Shown: positions 1 through 9,447 of the stretch, one piece after another
Layout of the letters: every line of letters begins with the position of its first letter
Numbering within the stretch: the stretch's first letter is position 1
Source: Stutzerimonas stutzeri
GTDB lineage: Bacteria; Pseudomonadota; Gammaproteobacteria; Pseudomonadales; Pseudomonadaceae
DNA length: 64,000 bases
Assembly: GCA_019056435.1 (NCBI GenBank)
Contig: CP077641.1
Span: 1-64,000 of the forward strand
Direction: 5' to 3'
Translations under genes and position numbers: made by a program
Notes under the pieces: generated by a model
Database searches by the model: none
Told to the model about the DNA's origin: nothing
What the model saw: the letters and a program-made list of their open reading frames with translations, nothing else

Positions 1-1077
1 GATCCAGGGCTGTACCTGTGGCGCCAGCAGGTCGAAGCGCTGCAGCAGAATCTGCCGCGCCAGGGCGGCCTGTTCCAGCGCCGCCGGGCCGGCATAGGAA
101 ATCTCGCCCTCGCCGAACCACAGCCCACGCAGGCCAAGCAGTCTTTGAGTTGATCCGGTCTCCGGTGCCTTGAGATTCCGCCAATCGCCACGCGGTCCTT
201 GCCGGCCTGAGCAATCCAGGCGCTGCCCAGATCGAGCATCACGTCGGGGGTGAGGTAGCAGCGCGGGTCATGCACCTCGTACAGCAGCTGTTCGCGAACG
301 GTGCGCTCGGTGACGAAGCCGCCGCTCGTTGCGGTCTGGTCAGAACCAGGTTGCCATCGCTGCTGATCTCGGCGATAGGGCAACCGAGATTAGCCAGGTC
401 GGGAACATCCTTGATGCCGCGGGGTAAAAGGGAAATACCGCCCGTGACTTGGGTGCAGTATTCAGGGAGTGCGGCCGGCGACAGTGGCAATGGCGATTCC
501 GTCCCAGCCGTCGGCGGCCCAACCCAGCCCATGCCGTACCGGGCCGACTGCAAGCGACGGGTCAGCGACGCGGCCACAGATGACGACATCCGCACCTTTC
601 GGCGAGCGCCATGGCGATGCTGTCGGCACCAGTTTCCACGTTGACCGACATCACGCGGTCGTGCCAGCAACCTCGCCCGGTAGCCAGCCGGCGCAGGGCG
701 TCCGGCCTCGGCCTTTGCGCGTCGCCATCCAGTACGCAGGCGATCTGCGTTTCGCGCTTTGGCGCGTCGAGAATGTCCCGCAACCGACGCGCGGCTGCCT
801 GGGGATTGCCGCGCCGCTGTTGGTGACAATGGGAATCTGCTGCGACAGGCAGGTTTCAAGGATCGGCTCGAGAAAGTCGAACAGCCTCGTCGAATAACCG
901 GCGTTTTTGTCGACGTCCTGCGCAATTGCGCTTCAGCCAGGGTGCGTTCGGCGAGCAACCTAGGATCAGGTCGCGCCGCCCGGCGCGCTGGGCCAGATCT
1001 TTCAGCCAAGCGACGCGTCAGCGTCGGGGCGGTCGTTGGCAGCCAGCGCCGCAGCCGATTTGAATAGTTGTAGTCAT
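1..1077 (-). pseudogene. AtuA-like (DUF1446) acyclic terpene utilisation family protein, broken, 3' end outside window
   Basis: Joining reading frames on the minus strand gives a protein beginning MTTTIQIGCGAG, followed by a segment like DLILGCLAERTLAEAQLRRT and then NSGAANPQAAARRLRDIL and QIACVLDGD. These match the N-terminal glycine-rich signature and central motifs of the AtuA/DUF1446 family, which occurs in acyclic terpene and related branched acid catabolism. The frame changes roughly every 40-100 bases through single-base gains and losses, so no continuous product can be read. The gene runs off the left edge. It is divergent from the LysR gene at 1175, which is probably its regulator. 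I am fairly sure of the family; whether it is a true pseudogene or poor sequence cannot be decided here. Confidence 0.6.
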
Positions 1078-1174
1078 CGGTGACCCTCTCGTTTGCATGC
1101 ATCCTGGCGTTCGGTCATTCTTTTGTGAATTCGAAAGGAATTACCAATTCATCAAATTGCTTTATAGGCGGCTT
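1078..1174. promoter_or_regulatory. AT-rich divergent promoter region between AtuA-like gene and LysR gene
   Basis: This 97-bp gap is clearly richer in A and T than its surroundings. It contains several AATT half-sites around 1127-1152 (GAATTC, GGAATTACC, CAATTCATC) that could form a LysR-type T-N11-A operator. A regulator placed divergently from its target normally binds such a gap. No exact promoter boxes are claimed. Confidence 0.35.
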
Positions 1175-2065
1175 ATGAATGTTTGTGGTTTCGGCAGTTG
1201 CGCTGCCCTGGTCATGGTCGCCGAGAGCGCCGGCTTTACTCCGGGCGGCCGAACGCCTTCAATCTGCCGCAGCCGGCGCTGAGCTTACACCATCCGCAAG
1301 CTGGAGGACGCTCCTTTGGCCTGCAACTGCTGGCACGCAACACGCGTATCGTCGAGCTGACGCCGGCCGGGCAGCACTTTCTGCTCCAGGCCCGACGGAT
1401 GCTGCGTGACATGGACGACGCCGTGCGCGACGCCAGGATACCGTGGCTCTGACCCGCGGCGTGGTCCGCCTCGCCGCGCTGCCACCGGTCGCGGCGTCCC
1501 TGCTGCCGCAGGCGATCGCCGACTTCGCCCAGATTCATCCTGGCATTGAGGTCAAACTGCGCGATGGTCGCGCGGGCGAGATGCTGCGCTGGGTCAGGGA
1601 CGGCGACGTGGATGCCGGTATCACTTCCGCCCTGGATGACACCGCGGGGCTCAGCTTCGAACCGCTGTTCGACGACAACTTGATGCTGCTGGTGCGCGAG
1701 GATGGGCAACGGCTAGCGCGCTGGACCTCGTTGCCCTACATCGCGCTGCTGCCCGATACGAGCATTCGCCCCTGGCCGATGCCGCGCTTCGCGCCGTAAA
1801 CGTCGACCCGAAGCCGGCCTGGGAAGTGGCTCACATGAGTTCGGCGGTCGCGCTGGTGAGGGCTGGGCTCGGGTTCTCCCTGCTGCCTTCAAGCTGTGCC
1901 GCGGTGTTCAACATGCAGAGCTGCAGTGTAGTGGCGCTCGAACACCCGGCCCCACGCACGATCGGCCTGCTGGAAACTCGCCCTGTCGCCCGCTCGCCAT
2001 CGCTGGCCGCGTTTTTGCAATTCTTCAAAGCGCGGCTAGCCGAGGCGCAGTCGCACGGCAACTGA
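1175..2065 (+). pseudogene. LysR-family transcriptional regulator, frameshifted
   Basis: Merged frames give an ordinary LysR protein of about 295 residues. The N-terminal helix-turn-helix resembles FRQLRCFVMVAESASFT...AAERLQSAQPALSLTIRKLE. It is followed by the substrate-binding domain (PGIEVKLRDGRAGEMLRWV, DAGITSALDD, AHMSSAVALVRAGLGFSLLP). At least five indels fall in the first 300 bases, for example an extra C in the segment after GCTTTACT near 1240 and extra bases near 1305-1315; another lies near 1438. From 1443 the frame is open for over 100 codons, then shifts again near 1780. It probably controls the divergent AtuA-like gene. The exact start is uncertain (ATG at 1175, or TTG at 1183). 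Confidence 0.6.
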
Positions 2066-2276
2066 ACTGGGCAAACGAACAGCGCATCGCGGCCGAAATG
2101 TCGAGCACGTCATCGGTGTAACGGGGCGGATGCTGTACTTGCGCAGGCAGGCTGCGCCGCTGCGTACCTCGGCTCGCTGATAGGACTGGGCAATACTCCA
2201 ATCCGATCCCGCATAGTGCTTCGACCCTCCTCGCCCTAGCGCATGGCCGCACCCCATCTGTTCAGAGGTGTGAGCC

Positions 2277-3109
2277 ATGAATGCAGTCAAAACCCTGTTT
2301 GTTACGGGCGTCAGCAGCGGCTTCGGCCAGGCCCTGGCCGAGGAAGCGCTTCAACCAGGGCCATCGAGTAATCGGCACTGTTCGCAGTGAATCCGCCCGG
2401 GCAGCCTTCGAGGCGCTGTCGCCGGAACGGGCCCATGCTGTGCTGCTGGATGTGACCCACTTCGATGTCATCGACGCGGTGGTTGCCAGGTGGAGGCCCA
2501 GCACGGCCCCGTGGATGTGCTGGTCAACAATGCCGGCTACGGCCATGAAGGCGTGTTCGAAGAGTCGTCGCTGGCGGAAATGCGCCAGCAGTTCGATGAA
2601 TGTGTTTGGCGCGGTGGCGGTGACGAAGGCCTTTGTGCCGTACTTTCGCCAACGGCGGGCGGGGCATATTCTCAATATCACCTCCATGGGCGGCCATATC
2701 ACCATGCCAGGCATCGCCTATTACTGCGGCAGTAAATTTGCCCTGGAAGGCATCTCCGACACCCTGAGCAAGGAGCTGGCGCCCTTCAACATCTTCGTCA
2801 CCGCCGTGGCGCCAGGCTCGTTCCGCACCGACTGGGCCGGTCGCTCGATGCAGCGCACGCCGAGAAGTATCAGCGACTACGACGCAAGCTTTGACCCGGT
2901 GCGCAAAGCCCGTGAGGGAGAAAGCGGCCACCAACTGGGCGACCCGCAGAAAGCCGCCCGCGCCATGTTGACGATCATCGCCACCCCCAACCCGCCAGCT
3001 CACCTGCTGCTAGGGCAGCGACGCCCTGGCCCTGGTGCGTGACAAGCTGCAACGCACAGCGGAGAGTATTGAGCAATGGCAGGCGCTCAGCTGCTCCACC
3101 GATGGCTGA
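2277..3109 (+). pseudogene. Short-chain dehydrogenase/reductase (SDR), frameshifted
   Basis: The reconstructed product of about 277 residues begins MNAVKTLFVTGVSSGFGQAL, with the TGxxxGxG cofactor loop of classical SDRs. It contains LVNNAGYGHEG (NNAG motif) and the catalytic YxxxK as YYCGSKFALEG, preceded by the serine in NITSMGG. The frame shifts near 2348, 2495 and 2600 and again near 3010; between 2630 and 3010 it is open. Oxidoreductases of this type with no further context cannot be given a substrate. The AraC regulator 26 bases downstream on the same strand may control it. Confidence 0.6.
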
Positions 3110-3135
3110 GCATTGACGGGATGACAGGGCAGCCA

Positions 3136-4079
3136 ATGGCCAAAGCTAAAGACCCGAGCACCGCGCGCATGGTGCAGCTGATAAGCCAGGTTGGCCCCGC
3201 TGGAGGGCTACAACCTGAGCCCGCTGGACGATGTGCGTTTTCTGCGATCCAACCGTCCGCTGACGCGCACGCCGGTGCTCTACGAACCGGGCATCGTCAT
3301 CCTCTGCCAAGGGCGGAAGCGAGGCTATCTGGGGGGATGAAGTTTACGTGTACGACGCCCAGCACTATCTGGTGGTTTCGGTACCGGTGCCCTTCACCAT
3401 GGAGACTGATGCCAGCGAAGCGGAGCCAATGCTGGCGGTGTACCTGCGACTGGACTTCACCCTGGCTGCCGAGCTGATACAGCAAGTGGATGAGGTACGC
3501 GGCTTCGCTACAGCCGAGCCGATGGGCATGTACGCCTCACCTATGGATGAACCGCTGCGGCAGTCGACGCTACGTTTTCTGCAGGTAATGGCTGACAGCA
3601 CCGACGCGCAGATCCTCGGGCTGGCCATGTTGCGCGAACTCTATTACCGCATTCTCACCGGCGAACAAGGCGGCACCCTGCGCGCTGCCATCGCCCAACA
3701 AGGTCATTTCGGCAAAGTGACGCGTGCCATTCACAAGATCCATCGTTGCTACCACGAGCGCCTGAACGTCGAAACCCTGGCCCGGGAAGCGCAAATGAGC
3801 GTGCCCAACTTTCACCTTCACTTTCGAAAAGTGACCGACTCCTCGCCGATGCAATACCTCAAATCCACACGGTTGCATCAGGCAAGGCCATTGATGCTGC
3901 GTAACGACATCACGGCAGCCAAGGCTGCGTATCTGGTGGGCTACGAAAGCGCCTCGCAATTCAGCCGCGACTTCAAACGCCTCTTTGGTCGCACTCCGCT
4001 GTCGGAGGTTGCGTGGATGAAAGCAGCGTATGCATTGCCCGTTCCGCAGACCCCGTCGCCCTTTGTGTCATCACATTGA
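3136..4079 (+). CDS. AraC-family regulator with AraC_N effector domain, two frameshifts
   Basis: The reconstructed protein is about 313 residues, starting MAKAKDPSTARMVQLISQ. It has the AraC_N (cupin-like) N-terminal domain (LTRTPVLYEPGIVILCQGRK, YLVVSVPVPFTMETDA) and a C-terminal double helix-turn-helix (LNVETLAREAQMSVPNFHLH, then AAYLVGYESASQFSRDFKRL). One extra G near 3188 and one extra G in a G run at about 3333-3338 break the frame. The remainder is open from 3348 to the stop. AraC_N regulators commonly sit beside SDR or aldo-keto reductase genes and sense small organic molecules, which fits the SDR immediately upstream. A second regulator of the same type is at 19393. Confidence 0.75.
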
Positions 4080-4144
4080 TTAAAACTGCGTCGACCCAAC
4101 CACGGCTCATGCGTGATCAGACCCAGCCGCCCGCCCCGTATCAA

Positions 4145-4197
4145 CACGAGAAACCGCTACTGGCCGCTTTTGGCCGGTTGCGGCCAGTGCTCTCGTG
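4145..4197. repeat. Two-part inverted repeat between AraC gene and DUF7079 gene
   Basis: A 9-bp perfect stem, ACTGGCCGC at 4159-4167 and GCGGCCAGT at 4180-4188, is enclosed by a second stem, CACGAG at 4145-4150 and CTCGTG at 4192-4197. There is no T run, so it is not an obvious intrinsic terminator, although it lies between the convergent ends of two genes. The core resembles part of the element at 6175-6235 on the other side of the PAAR cassette. Confidence 0.5.
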
Positions 4198-4288
4198 ATC
4201 ACCTCTTTGGGTTAGCGATGAAAGCGCCCGGGGGCGAGACGGCCAGGGTCGGCTCGATGCGCAGCACGCCAGCGCAGTCATACAGACC

Positions 4289-4672
4289 TCAGCTAGTCCT
4301 TTGCAAATCATGTCCTTCCAGCTCTCGCTCGATTCGACTCCACTCCCCACGAAGTCGAAAACGCAGGTAGGCGACAAGAACTTTGTGGCGCATGCGGTGG
4401 AATCTGTAAGTCCGACGAGCCTGCTGGTTGCTGTCAATGGTATCGACAAGACGGGTGCTGTCGAATGCCGTCCATATCGGTGGTATAGGTGCCTGCATGT
4501 TCGAGTAGCAGACGGGTGCCACCTCCTCGAAGAAGGCTTCCTTTACCGCAGCACGGTCGTATCCTGCCACCTCCCGTGCTATTGCCGGATAATCGATCTC
4601 GTTGTCGATGAAGACGTCCGAAAGCGCCGACCATAAACGAACTTTGTCGTCGTGTGTCAAAACACTTCCCAC
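4289..4672 (-). CDS. DUF7079 family protein, probable immunity protein of the PAAR cassette
   Basis: This 127-residue cytoplasmic-looking protein begins MGSVLTHDDKVRLWSALSDV and contains VDNEIDYPAIAREVAGYD, EVAPVCYSNMQAPIPPIW and a basic C-terminal part. I recognise this as the DUF7079 type, small proteins of unknown biochemistry. It is the last gene of a three-gene minus-strand cassette and overlaps the end of the preceding glycine-zipper gene by 16 bases, which indicates translational coupling. A small soluble protein directly after a putative membrane-active effector is the expected position of an immunity protein. That role is inferred from position only. Confidence 0.65.
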   Translation of the reverse strand: MGSVLTHDDKVRLWSALSDVFIDNEIDYPAIAREVAGYDRAAVKEAFFEEVAPVCYSNMQAPIPPIWTAFDSTRLVDTIDSNQQARRTYRFHRMRHKVLVAYLRFRLRGEWSRIERELEGHDLQRTS

Positions 4673-5438
4673 TTGGAGAGCTCCTCGAGTTCGTCATCTA
4701 GGGCATCGGCCGCCAGGCTGCCTGCAACTCCGCCAGCTGCACTGCCTGCAAGTACCAAGGCAATAGCACAGAAAGGAGCGCCAGGGCCGCAGACGAGCGA
4801 GACGCCAAGGCCTGCGAGAAACCCGCCAGCAGCGCCGGCGCCGATAATCATGCCTTGGCGTGCAGTCTCCTTTACCTTGTTATCAGCATTGAGGATCTCG
4901 TATGTTGCAAATGCCGCAGTGACCATGATGCCTACCTTGCCCATAATGCGCAGGCGATCCGAGCCCTTGTAAACTTGGCGTTGTCCCGGCCAGAGGATTC
5001 AAGGACTTCATAGTGGATCTGCCGCTTTTGCTCGATCGTGAGCGCCTCGTAGGGCTTACCAAACTTGCGGGTGGCGTACTTTTCGAATAGTTCAGGCAGG
5101 GTTGGTGGAGTTTGCTTGTGCTGCTGTGCTTTGGCGAGCCCGGTAGCCGAAGTCAGCTTGCGGTGCTCCGCCATGATTTTGTTGCGCATCTCGTGGCAGA
5201 ACTCGACCCCTGCCTGGCTGCTTATCTTGCCTGCTGCCACATCCGACCGTACCTGAGCGGATATCCGCTTGATGTTTGCGGCGTAGCTGGCGCGTGTCTG
5301 CGCGTCCCTAATGGCATCAAGTGAGAATCTTGTCGCCACGCCTTCCATGCTGGCGAGGGCCTCGTCGAGTGGCGAGCCAGGCAGGGTGTGAGCGCTCTGA
5401 GTCTGGTATTGGCCAAGTACCTCAATGCTTTCCGTCAT
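4657..5438 (-). CDS. Putative type VI effector with glycine-zipper membrane segment, one frameshift
   Basis: The reconstructed product is about 260 residues. The N-terminal 170 residues are hydrophilic and helical (MTESIEVLGQYQTQSAHT, FHEMRNKI-like helices, LPELFEKYATRKFGKPYEAL). The C-terminal part is a glycine- and alanine-rich hydrophobic region (IIGAGAAGGFLAGLGVSLV, then IALVLAGSAAGGVAGSL), resembling glycine zippers of pore-forming toxins. A missing T in the sequence encoding NAKFYKGSD, near 4970, separates the two halves into different frames. Its ATG overlaps the PAAR gene stop as ATGA, and the DUF7079 gene overlaps its 3' end. Function as a PAAR-delivered membrane toxin is inferred from context; no enzymatic motif was recognised. 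Confidence 0.6.
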
Positions 5439-5992
5439 ACCTGGCTACTCTCAAAGATGATAGCGAGCAGCTTGTCCGTTACGGCGGGCTGCTCGCCAGC
5501 CTCTGGTACGGGGATCTCAACGCGGGTGCAGATTGACCCCGAGAGATTGCTAAAGGCTACTCGGTTGTCGCTGCCGATGACGCCATCAAGGCTAGATCCG
5601 TCATCAAAGTGGGCGATGCACTTCCAGCCGGCGTAGCACTCAGTTGCCGGAATCTGAAAGCTGATCCATTTGTCGGTCGCCAGAGGTGGCGGGGCGGTGA
5701 AGGGCGACGTGATAACCGTATCACCAATCAGCACATCACCCGATCCGCCGATGATTACTCCGCCATGGCTCAGCGTGCTGTCTAGCATCGCCGCATTCTT
5801 GCCGTTGATAAATACGGTGGAAGAGACAGCACCGGATATGGCCTGGCCACAGCCAGCAGCATCTCCAAGGCGCGCAGCGGGGAGGTTATTGAACAGCACA
5901 TCCGGGGAGCCGGACGTGATGGCCGGCGTGCCATGTCCGGGGACCGGGCAGGAGGTTGGGTCGCTCAGGCGAGCTGCGGGTTTGCCTGACAT
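5435..5992 (-). CDS. PAAR-domain protein with C-terminal beta-rich extension
   Basis: The 185-residue product starts MSGKPAARLSDPTSCPVPGH, and alternating turns follow: SGSPDVLFNNLPAARLGD, INGKNAAMLDSTLSHGG and GSGDVLIGD, the usual PAAR repeats that form the sharpened tip on the type VI secretion VgrG spike. An open frame extends upstream, but the ATG at 5992 has the Shine-Dalgarno sequence AGAAGGA at the correct distance and starts exactly where PAAR homology starts. About 80 residues after the PAAR part (KWISFQIPATECYAGW, FDDGSSLDG) look like a small beta-sandwich extension that may dock the next gene's product. No other type VI genes are in the window, so this is an orphan PAAR cassette. 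Confidence 0.85.
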   Translation of the reverse strand: MSGKPAARLSDPTSCPVPGHGTPAITSGSPDVLFNNLPAARLGDAAGCGQAISGAVSSTVFINGKNAAMLDSTLSHGGVIIGGSGDVLIGDTVITSPFTAPPPLATDKWISFQIPATECYAGWKCIAHFDDGSSLDGVIGSDNRVAFSNLSGSICTRVEIPVPEAGEQPAVTDKLLAIIFESSQV

Positions 5993-6174
5993 GAGAGTCC
6001 TTCTCGTGGTTTCGTCCAGAAATGGATCCGTTGGATCACGGCAGGCCACTGTAGCGGACGGATTAGAGCGTTGCGGTGATCTTCATCGCGCATTGCATTT
6101 ATGGTCAGCCCCAACGAGATCCAATTCGCCATGGAGTTGGAAGTCGGAATCTTCCTTCGTTTCGTAAATGCTCA

Positions 6175-6235
6175 ATGACCGCTTCTGGCCGACAGCCGCC
6201 TTCCAAGAACAGTCGTTACCGCCCAGAAGCGCCCC
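6175..6235. repeat. Inverted repeat element upstream of the PAAR cassette
   Basis: CGCTTCTGG at 6180-6188 and CCAGAAGCG at 6223-6231 form a perfect 9-bp inverted repeat separated by 34 bases. The left arm continues as GACCGCTTCTGGCCGACAGC, similar in composition and order to TGGCCGCTTTTGGCCGG at 4161-4177. The rest of the 6050-6286 gap shows no gene that I can support. Confidence 0.4.
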
Positions 6236-6286
6236 CTCTTTCGACGACAACCAATCTCCTTAGCCGAGGCCCGTCGCGCTCCAGCA

Positions 6287-7044
6287 TCACCGAAACTGCC
6301 GATACAGGATAGGCACCAGGCGCACCGCATCTTTGGCGTAGCGCTTGGTCAGGCGCCGGGGTTCGGTGCACATCCGGTGCAACCACTCGAGCGACATGCG
6401 TTGCATCCATCTTGGCGCTCGCCTGACCTTGCCGGAGAGAAAGTCGATGGAGGCGCCCACGCAGAGCCCCACCCCTCGCGCTCGGCCATCGGCCTGGATG
6501 AGCCGTCCGAGAATTTCCTGACGTGGGCAACCCACGGCCAGCACGACCAGCTCGGCGGGGTGATCGATGACGAAGTCCAGGCACGCCTGGACGTCCTGCG
6601 AATGGTCGAAAAAACCCATGGGCGGGTTGTGATGGAAGAACGTCACGTTCGGGTACAGCCGACGCATCGTTCGTATTTGCGACGGGTCGCTGCCGATGAC
6701 CGTGACTCGCCACCTCTTCGCCTCGGCGAGGTCCATCAGTTCCCCGGTCAGGCTGCTGCCCGGGATGACGTCCGGGACGGGGATGCGCAGCAGCGTCATC
6801 AAGCCTTTGAGCACCTGGCTGTCGCAGATCCGGTGGCTGGCGTTGGCATAGGCGCGGCGAAGCTCGGAGTCCTCTTCGAGCCGGACCACGTGGTTGACGT
6901 TAGGGGTGACGATATAGCTGAACTCGCGGCTGCTCGCCTCGATGATGTAGTCGATGAGTTCAGCATTCGACCCGTCGAAGAAATCGATATCGAACCCTCT
7001 TATGGTGCTTTGTCTGCTGCAACAGGACGGTCGCTCGTCTGCAT
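6287..7044 (-). CDS. WecG/TagA/CpsF family glycosyltransferase, N-terminal frameshift
   Basis: This is a cytoplasmic-membrane glycosyltransferase of the family that adds N-acetylmannosaminuronic acid or related sugars to lipid carriers for polysaccharide synthesis. Family motifs are FDIDFFDG, YIVTPNVNHVVRLEED, VPDVIPGSSLTGELMDLA, VLAVGCPRQE, GLCVGASIDFLSGKVRRAP and the C-terminal EWLHRMCTEPRRLTKRY. The ATG at 7044 is preceded by AAGGAGG at ideal spacing and gives MQTSDRPVAADKAP. One missing C near 7006 then puts it out of frame with the conserved part; corrected length is about 252 residues. The alternative upstream open frame encodes an unlikely Arg-rich leader. No other polysaccharide gene is adjacent. 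Confidence 0.85.
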
Positions 7045-7424
7045 GAGCCTCCTTGCGTCCCAGGTGCTTTTGCAAAAGATTGGTCCTCGTTCGGCGCGTG
7101 GCACGGCATCCAGGTGCGTTCAAATCAACCCGGCGTTGCCACTGCTGTAGCGTTCGTTGTCTTTAAACTGAACCCAGTCGAGCGCAGAGGTTCGTGTCAA
7201 AGACCGAGAAACGGGCCCCGGCCTGCGGTATCAGGGGCCGTTTTGCAGGGCCCGCGCATGAGGTTCGAGCCCCGCTTCCGCTGGCAGTGAAGGCGATGCG
7301 CACTCAGCAGATGCCCGCACAGATGCCAGTGATGGTCCGGCGTGCAGGCCACGACCTGTTCCGCTGACCATGGCGCCTAGTCCCATTGCCCTTCAACGAA
7401 TGCGAGGCGGCGCAAGCCTCGTCC
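7045..7424. other. Gap of 380 bases without a recognised gene
   Basis: The stretch between the glycosyltransferase start and the SDR stop holds only short overlapping open frames with unlikely composition. I see no convincing promoter, terminator or RNA gene, apart from a short AT-rich stretch near 7155-7170 that could carry the glycosyltransferase promoter. Confidence 0.4.
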
Positions 7425-8126
7425 CTACCAGGGCAACGCCTCACCGCTGTACGCATGGAACTCACCGCTCGCGTCCGGCCCCAGCCCATCGATCACCCGC
7501 AACAGGTCCTGCGCGGCATCGGCGGGTGCGCGGCCGATTTCGGCGCCGCGGAACGGCTGCGACAGGCGGGAGTTCACGGTGCCCGGGTGCAGCGCAAGCA
7601 ATACCGCATTGGGCTGGCTGCGGCGCACCTCGATGGACGCAGTCTTGATCAGCATGTTGAGCGCGGCCTTGGAGGCGCGGTAGCTGTACCAGCCGCCGAG
7701 GCGGTTGTCGCCGATGCTGCCGACCTTGGCCGACAGCATCGCCAGCACCCCGCGCTGAGGGTCCAGCAGCCCGCAGAAGTGACGCAGCAGCAACGCTGGG
7801 CCGAAGGTGTTGATCTGGAAGGTGGCCAGCAGTTGGGCCTGGTCGAGATCGGCGAGGCGCTTTTCCGGCATGAAATCCGCGCTGTGCAGCACGCCGGCGG
7901 CGTTGACGATCAGGTGGAACGGCCCCTGCCCCGCCACGGCGTTCGCGGCCCGTTCGATGCTCGCCGGGTCGGCGAGATCGAGTGCCGGGTCGGACGCGCG
8001 GCTCAGCCCGATCACCGCCGCGCAGCGCGGATCGGCCTGCAGAGCCACCACCAGCGCCGCACCAATGCCACCGGAAGCGCCGATCACCAGCGCACGAAAC
8101 CCATCGGGGAAAGACTGCAGCGGCAT
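7425..8126 (-). CDS. Short-chain dehydrogenase, C-factor-like
   Basis: The 233-residue product begins MPLQSFPDGFRALVIGASGG with a GASGGIGAAL cofactor loop and a diverged NAAG motif (LIVNAAGVLHS). The active-site serine is in LSAKVGS and the YxxxK pair is in WYSYRASKAALNM. LALHPGTVNSRLSQPF follows, typical of the CsgA/C-factor subgroup of atypical SDRs. A TTGGAG sequence lies six bases before the ATG. The gene begins 14 bases after the ABC1 kinase gene ends, so the two are very likely one transcript. The substrate is unknown. Confidence 0.85.
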   Translation of the reverse strand: MPLQSFPDGFRALVIGASGGIGAALVVALQADPRCAAVIGLSRASDPALDLADPASIERAANAVAGQGPFHLIVNAAGVLHSADFMPEKRLADLDQAQLLATFQINTFGPALLLRHFCGLLDPQRGVLAMLSAKVGSIGDNRLGGWYSYRASKAALNMLIKTASIEVRRSQPNAVLLALHPGTVNSRLSQPFRGAEIGRAPADAAQDLLRVIDGLGPDASGEFHAYSGEALPW

Positions 8127-8140
8127 GGCGAACTCCAATA

Positions 8141-9447
8141 TCAGGGCCGAGAGGCGTCGGCTCCGTTGCGCCAGCGCGCGATGTGCTCGGCGAGCAGGTC
8201 GGCGATGGGCAGGCAGGCGCCCAGTCGGTAGAGGTTCCAGTAGTGGCCTTCGAGGGTGCGGTTGATCAGCAACGTGCCGGAGGCCGGTTGCAGGCTGCCC
8301 AGCGCGGACATCAGCAAGGGGAACAGCTCGGACAACTGCTGATGGAGCGCCGCACCGCGGAAATCCCACTGCGCACCGGGTTGCAGCAACGGGTGCAGCA
8401 TCAGATGAATGCGCCGGTACAGCCCATACGGCGGCGTGCTGCCCGGCTGGCGTCCGCCGAGCATCTGGAAGCCCGCCTCGAGCGCCTCGCTGGACGGGCC
8501 GCGCAGCGCCTCGAATATCTGCACGTAGCCAGCCAGCAAGCGCGGCTCCAGGCGCAGTACGCTGCCGAAGTCGTAGACCACCAGCGCGCCGGTCTCGGTC
8601 CAGGCCAGGTTGCCCGGGTGCGGATCGGTGTGCAGCTGCTGCAGGCCAAAGACCTGCTCGGCCAGCCACTGGCAGAGGGTTTCGGCCAGGCGTTGGCGCA
8701 CGTCGGCAGGCGCCTGTTCGACGTCGGCCATGGAGCGCCCGGGCCGGTCTTCCAGCACCAGCACGCCGGGGCGGCAGAGTTCGGCGGCGGCGAAAGGGAT
8801 CGCGATGCCGGGCCAATCGTCGAAGTGGCGGCGGAAGGTGTCGAGGTTGTCGCGTTCGGCCGCGTAATCAAGCTCTTCGTCGATCGCCCGTTTCAGTTCG
8901 CTGTACACCGCCTCCAGTCGCGCCGGCGGTGTGCCGAACAGGCGCCCGAGCGGCATCAGGCGGCGCAGCTGGCGCAGATCGGCCTCGCAAATGGCGTGGA
9001 TGCCCGGGTACTGGACCTTCATGACCAGTGCCCGGCCCTGGCGATCCCGCGCACGGTGCACCTGCCCCAGCGAGGCAGCCGCGGCGGGCGTTGGCTCGAT
9101 GGACTCGAACAGCTCATAGAGTCGACCGTCGTACAGCCGCTGCAGGTTGGCCTCCAGCGCCGTGAACGGCAGCGAGGGCACCTGGTTCTGCAACCGCGCC
9201 AGCGCAGCGCTGACCGGTTCGGGCAGGAGGTCCTGCCATTGCGAGGCCTGCTGGCCGAGCTTGAGCACCGGGCCTTTCATCTGCCCGAGCGCATCGCCCA
9301 GCAAGGCGCCCACCGGTTCCCAGTCGACACCCGCCCTGCCGGGGTGATGCGCTGCACCAGCAGGTTGCTGGCGATGCGCGCACCGGTTCCGCCCAGCCGC
9401 AGGAAGCGGCCCAGCGCGGAAGCCGAAGGGCGCGAAGATCGAGACAT
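8141..9447 (-). CDS. ABC1/AarF/UbiB family atypical kinase, one frameshift
   Basis: The reconstructed protein of about 435 residues begins MSRSSRPSASALGRFLRLGG. It carries the family's hallmarks: the KxGQ motif in VLKLGQQASQWQDLLP, the alanine-rich nucleotide loop AAAASLGQVHRARD, the lysine in ALVMKVQYPG, the catalytic loop HTDPHPGNLAW and metal-binding DFGS. Members are ATPases or kinases that support ubiquinone biosynthesis or lipid handling at the inner membrane. This is a stand-alone copy, not the ubiE-ubiJ-ubiB cluster, so a ubiquinone role is not assured. One G missing from a GGGG run near 9335 separates the first 40 residues from the rest. Confidence 0.85.
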
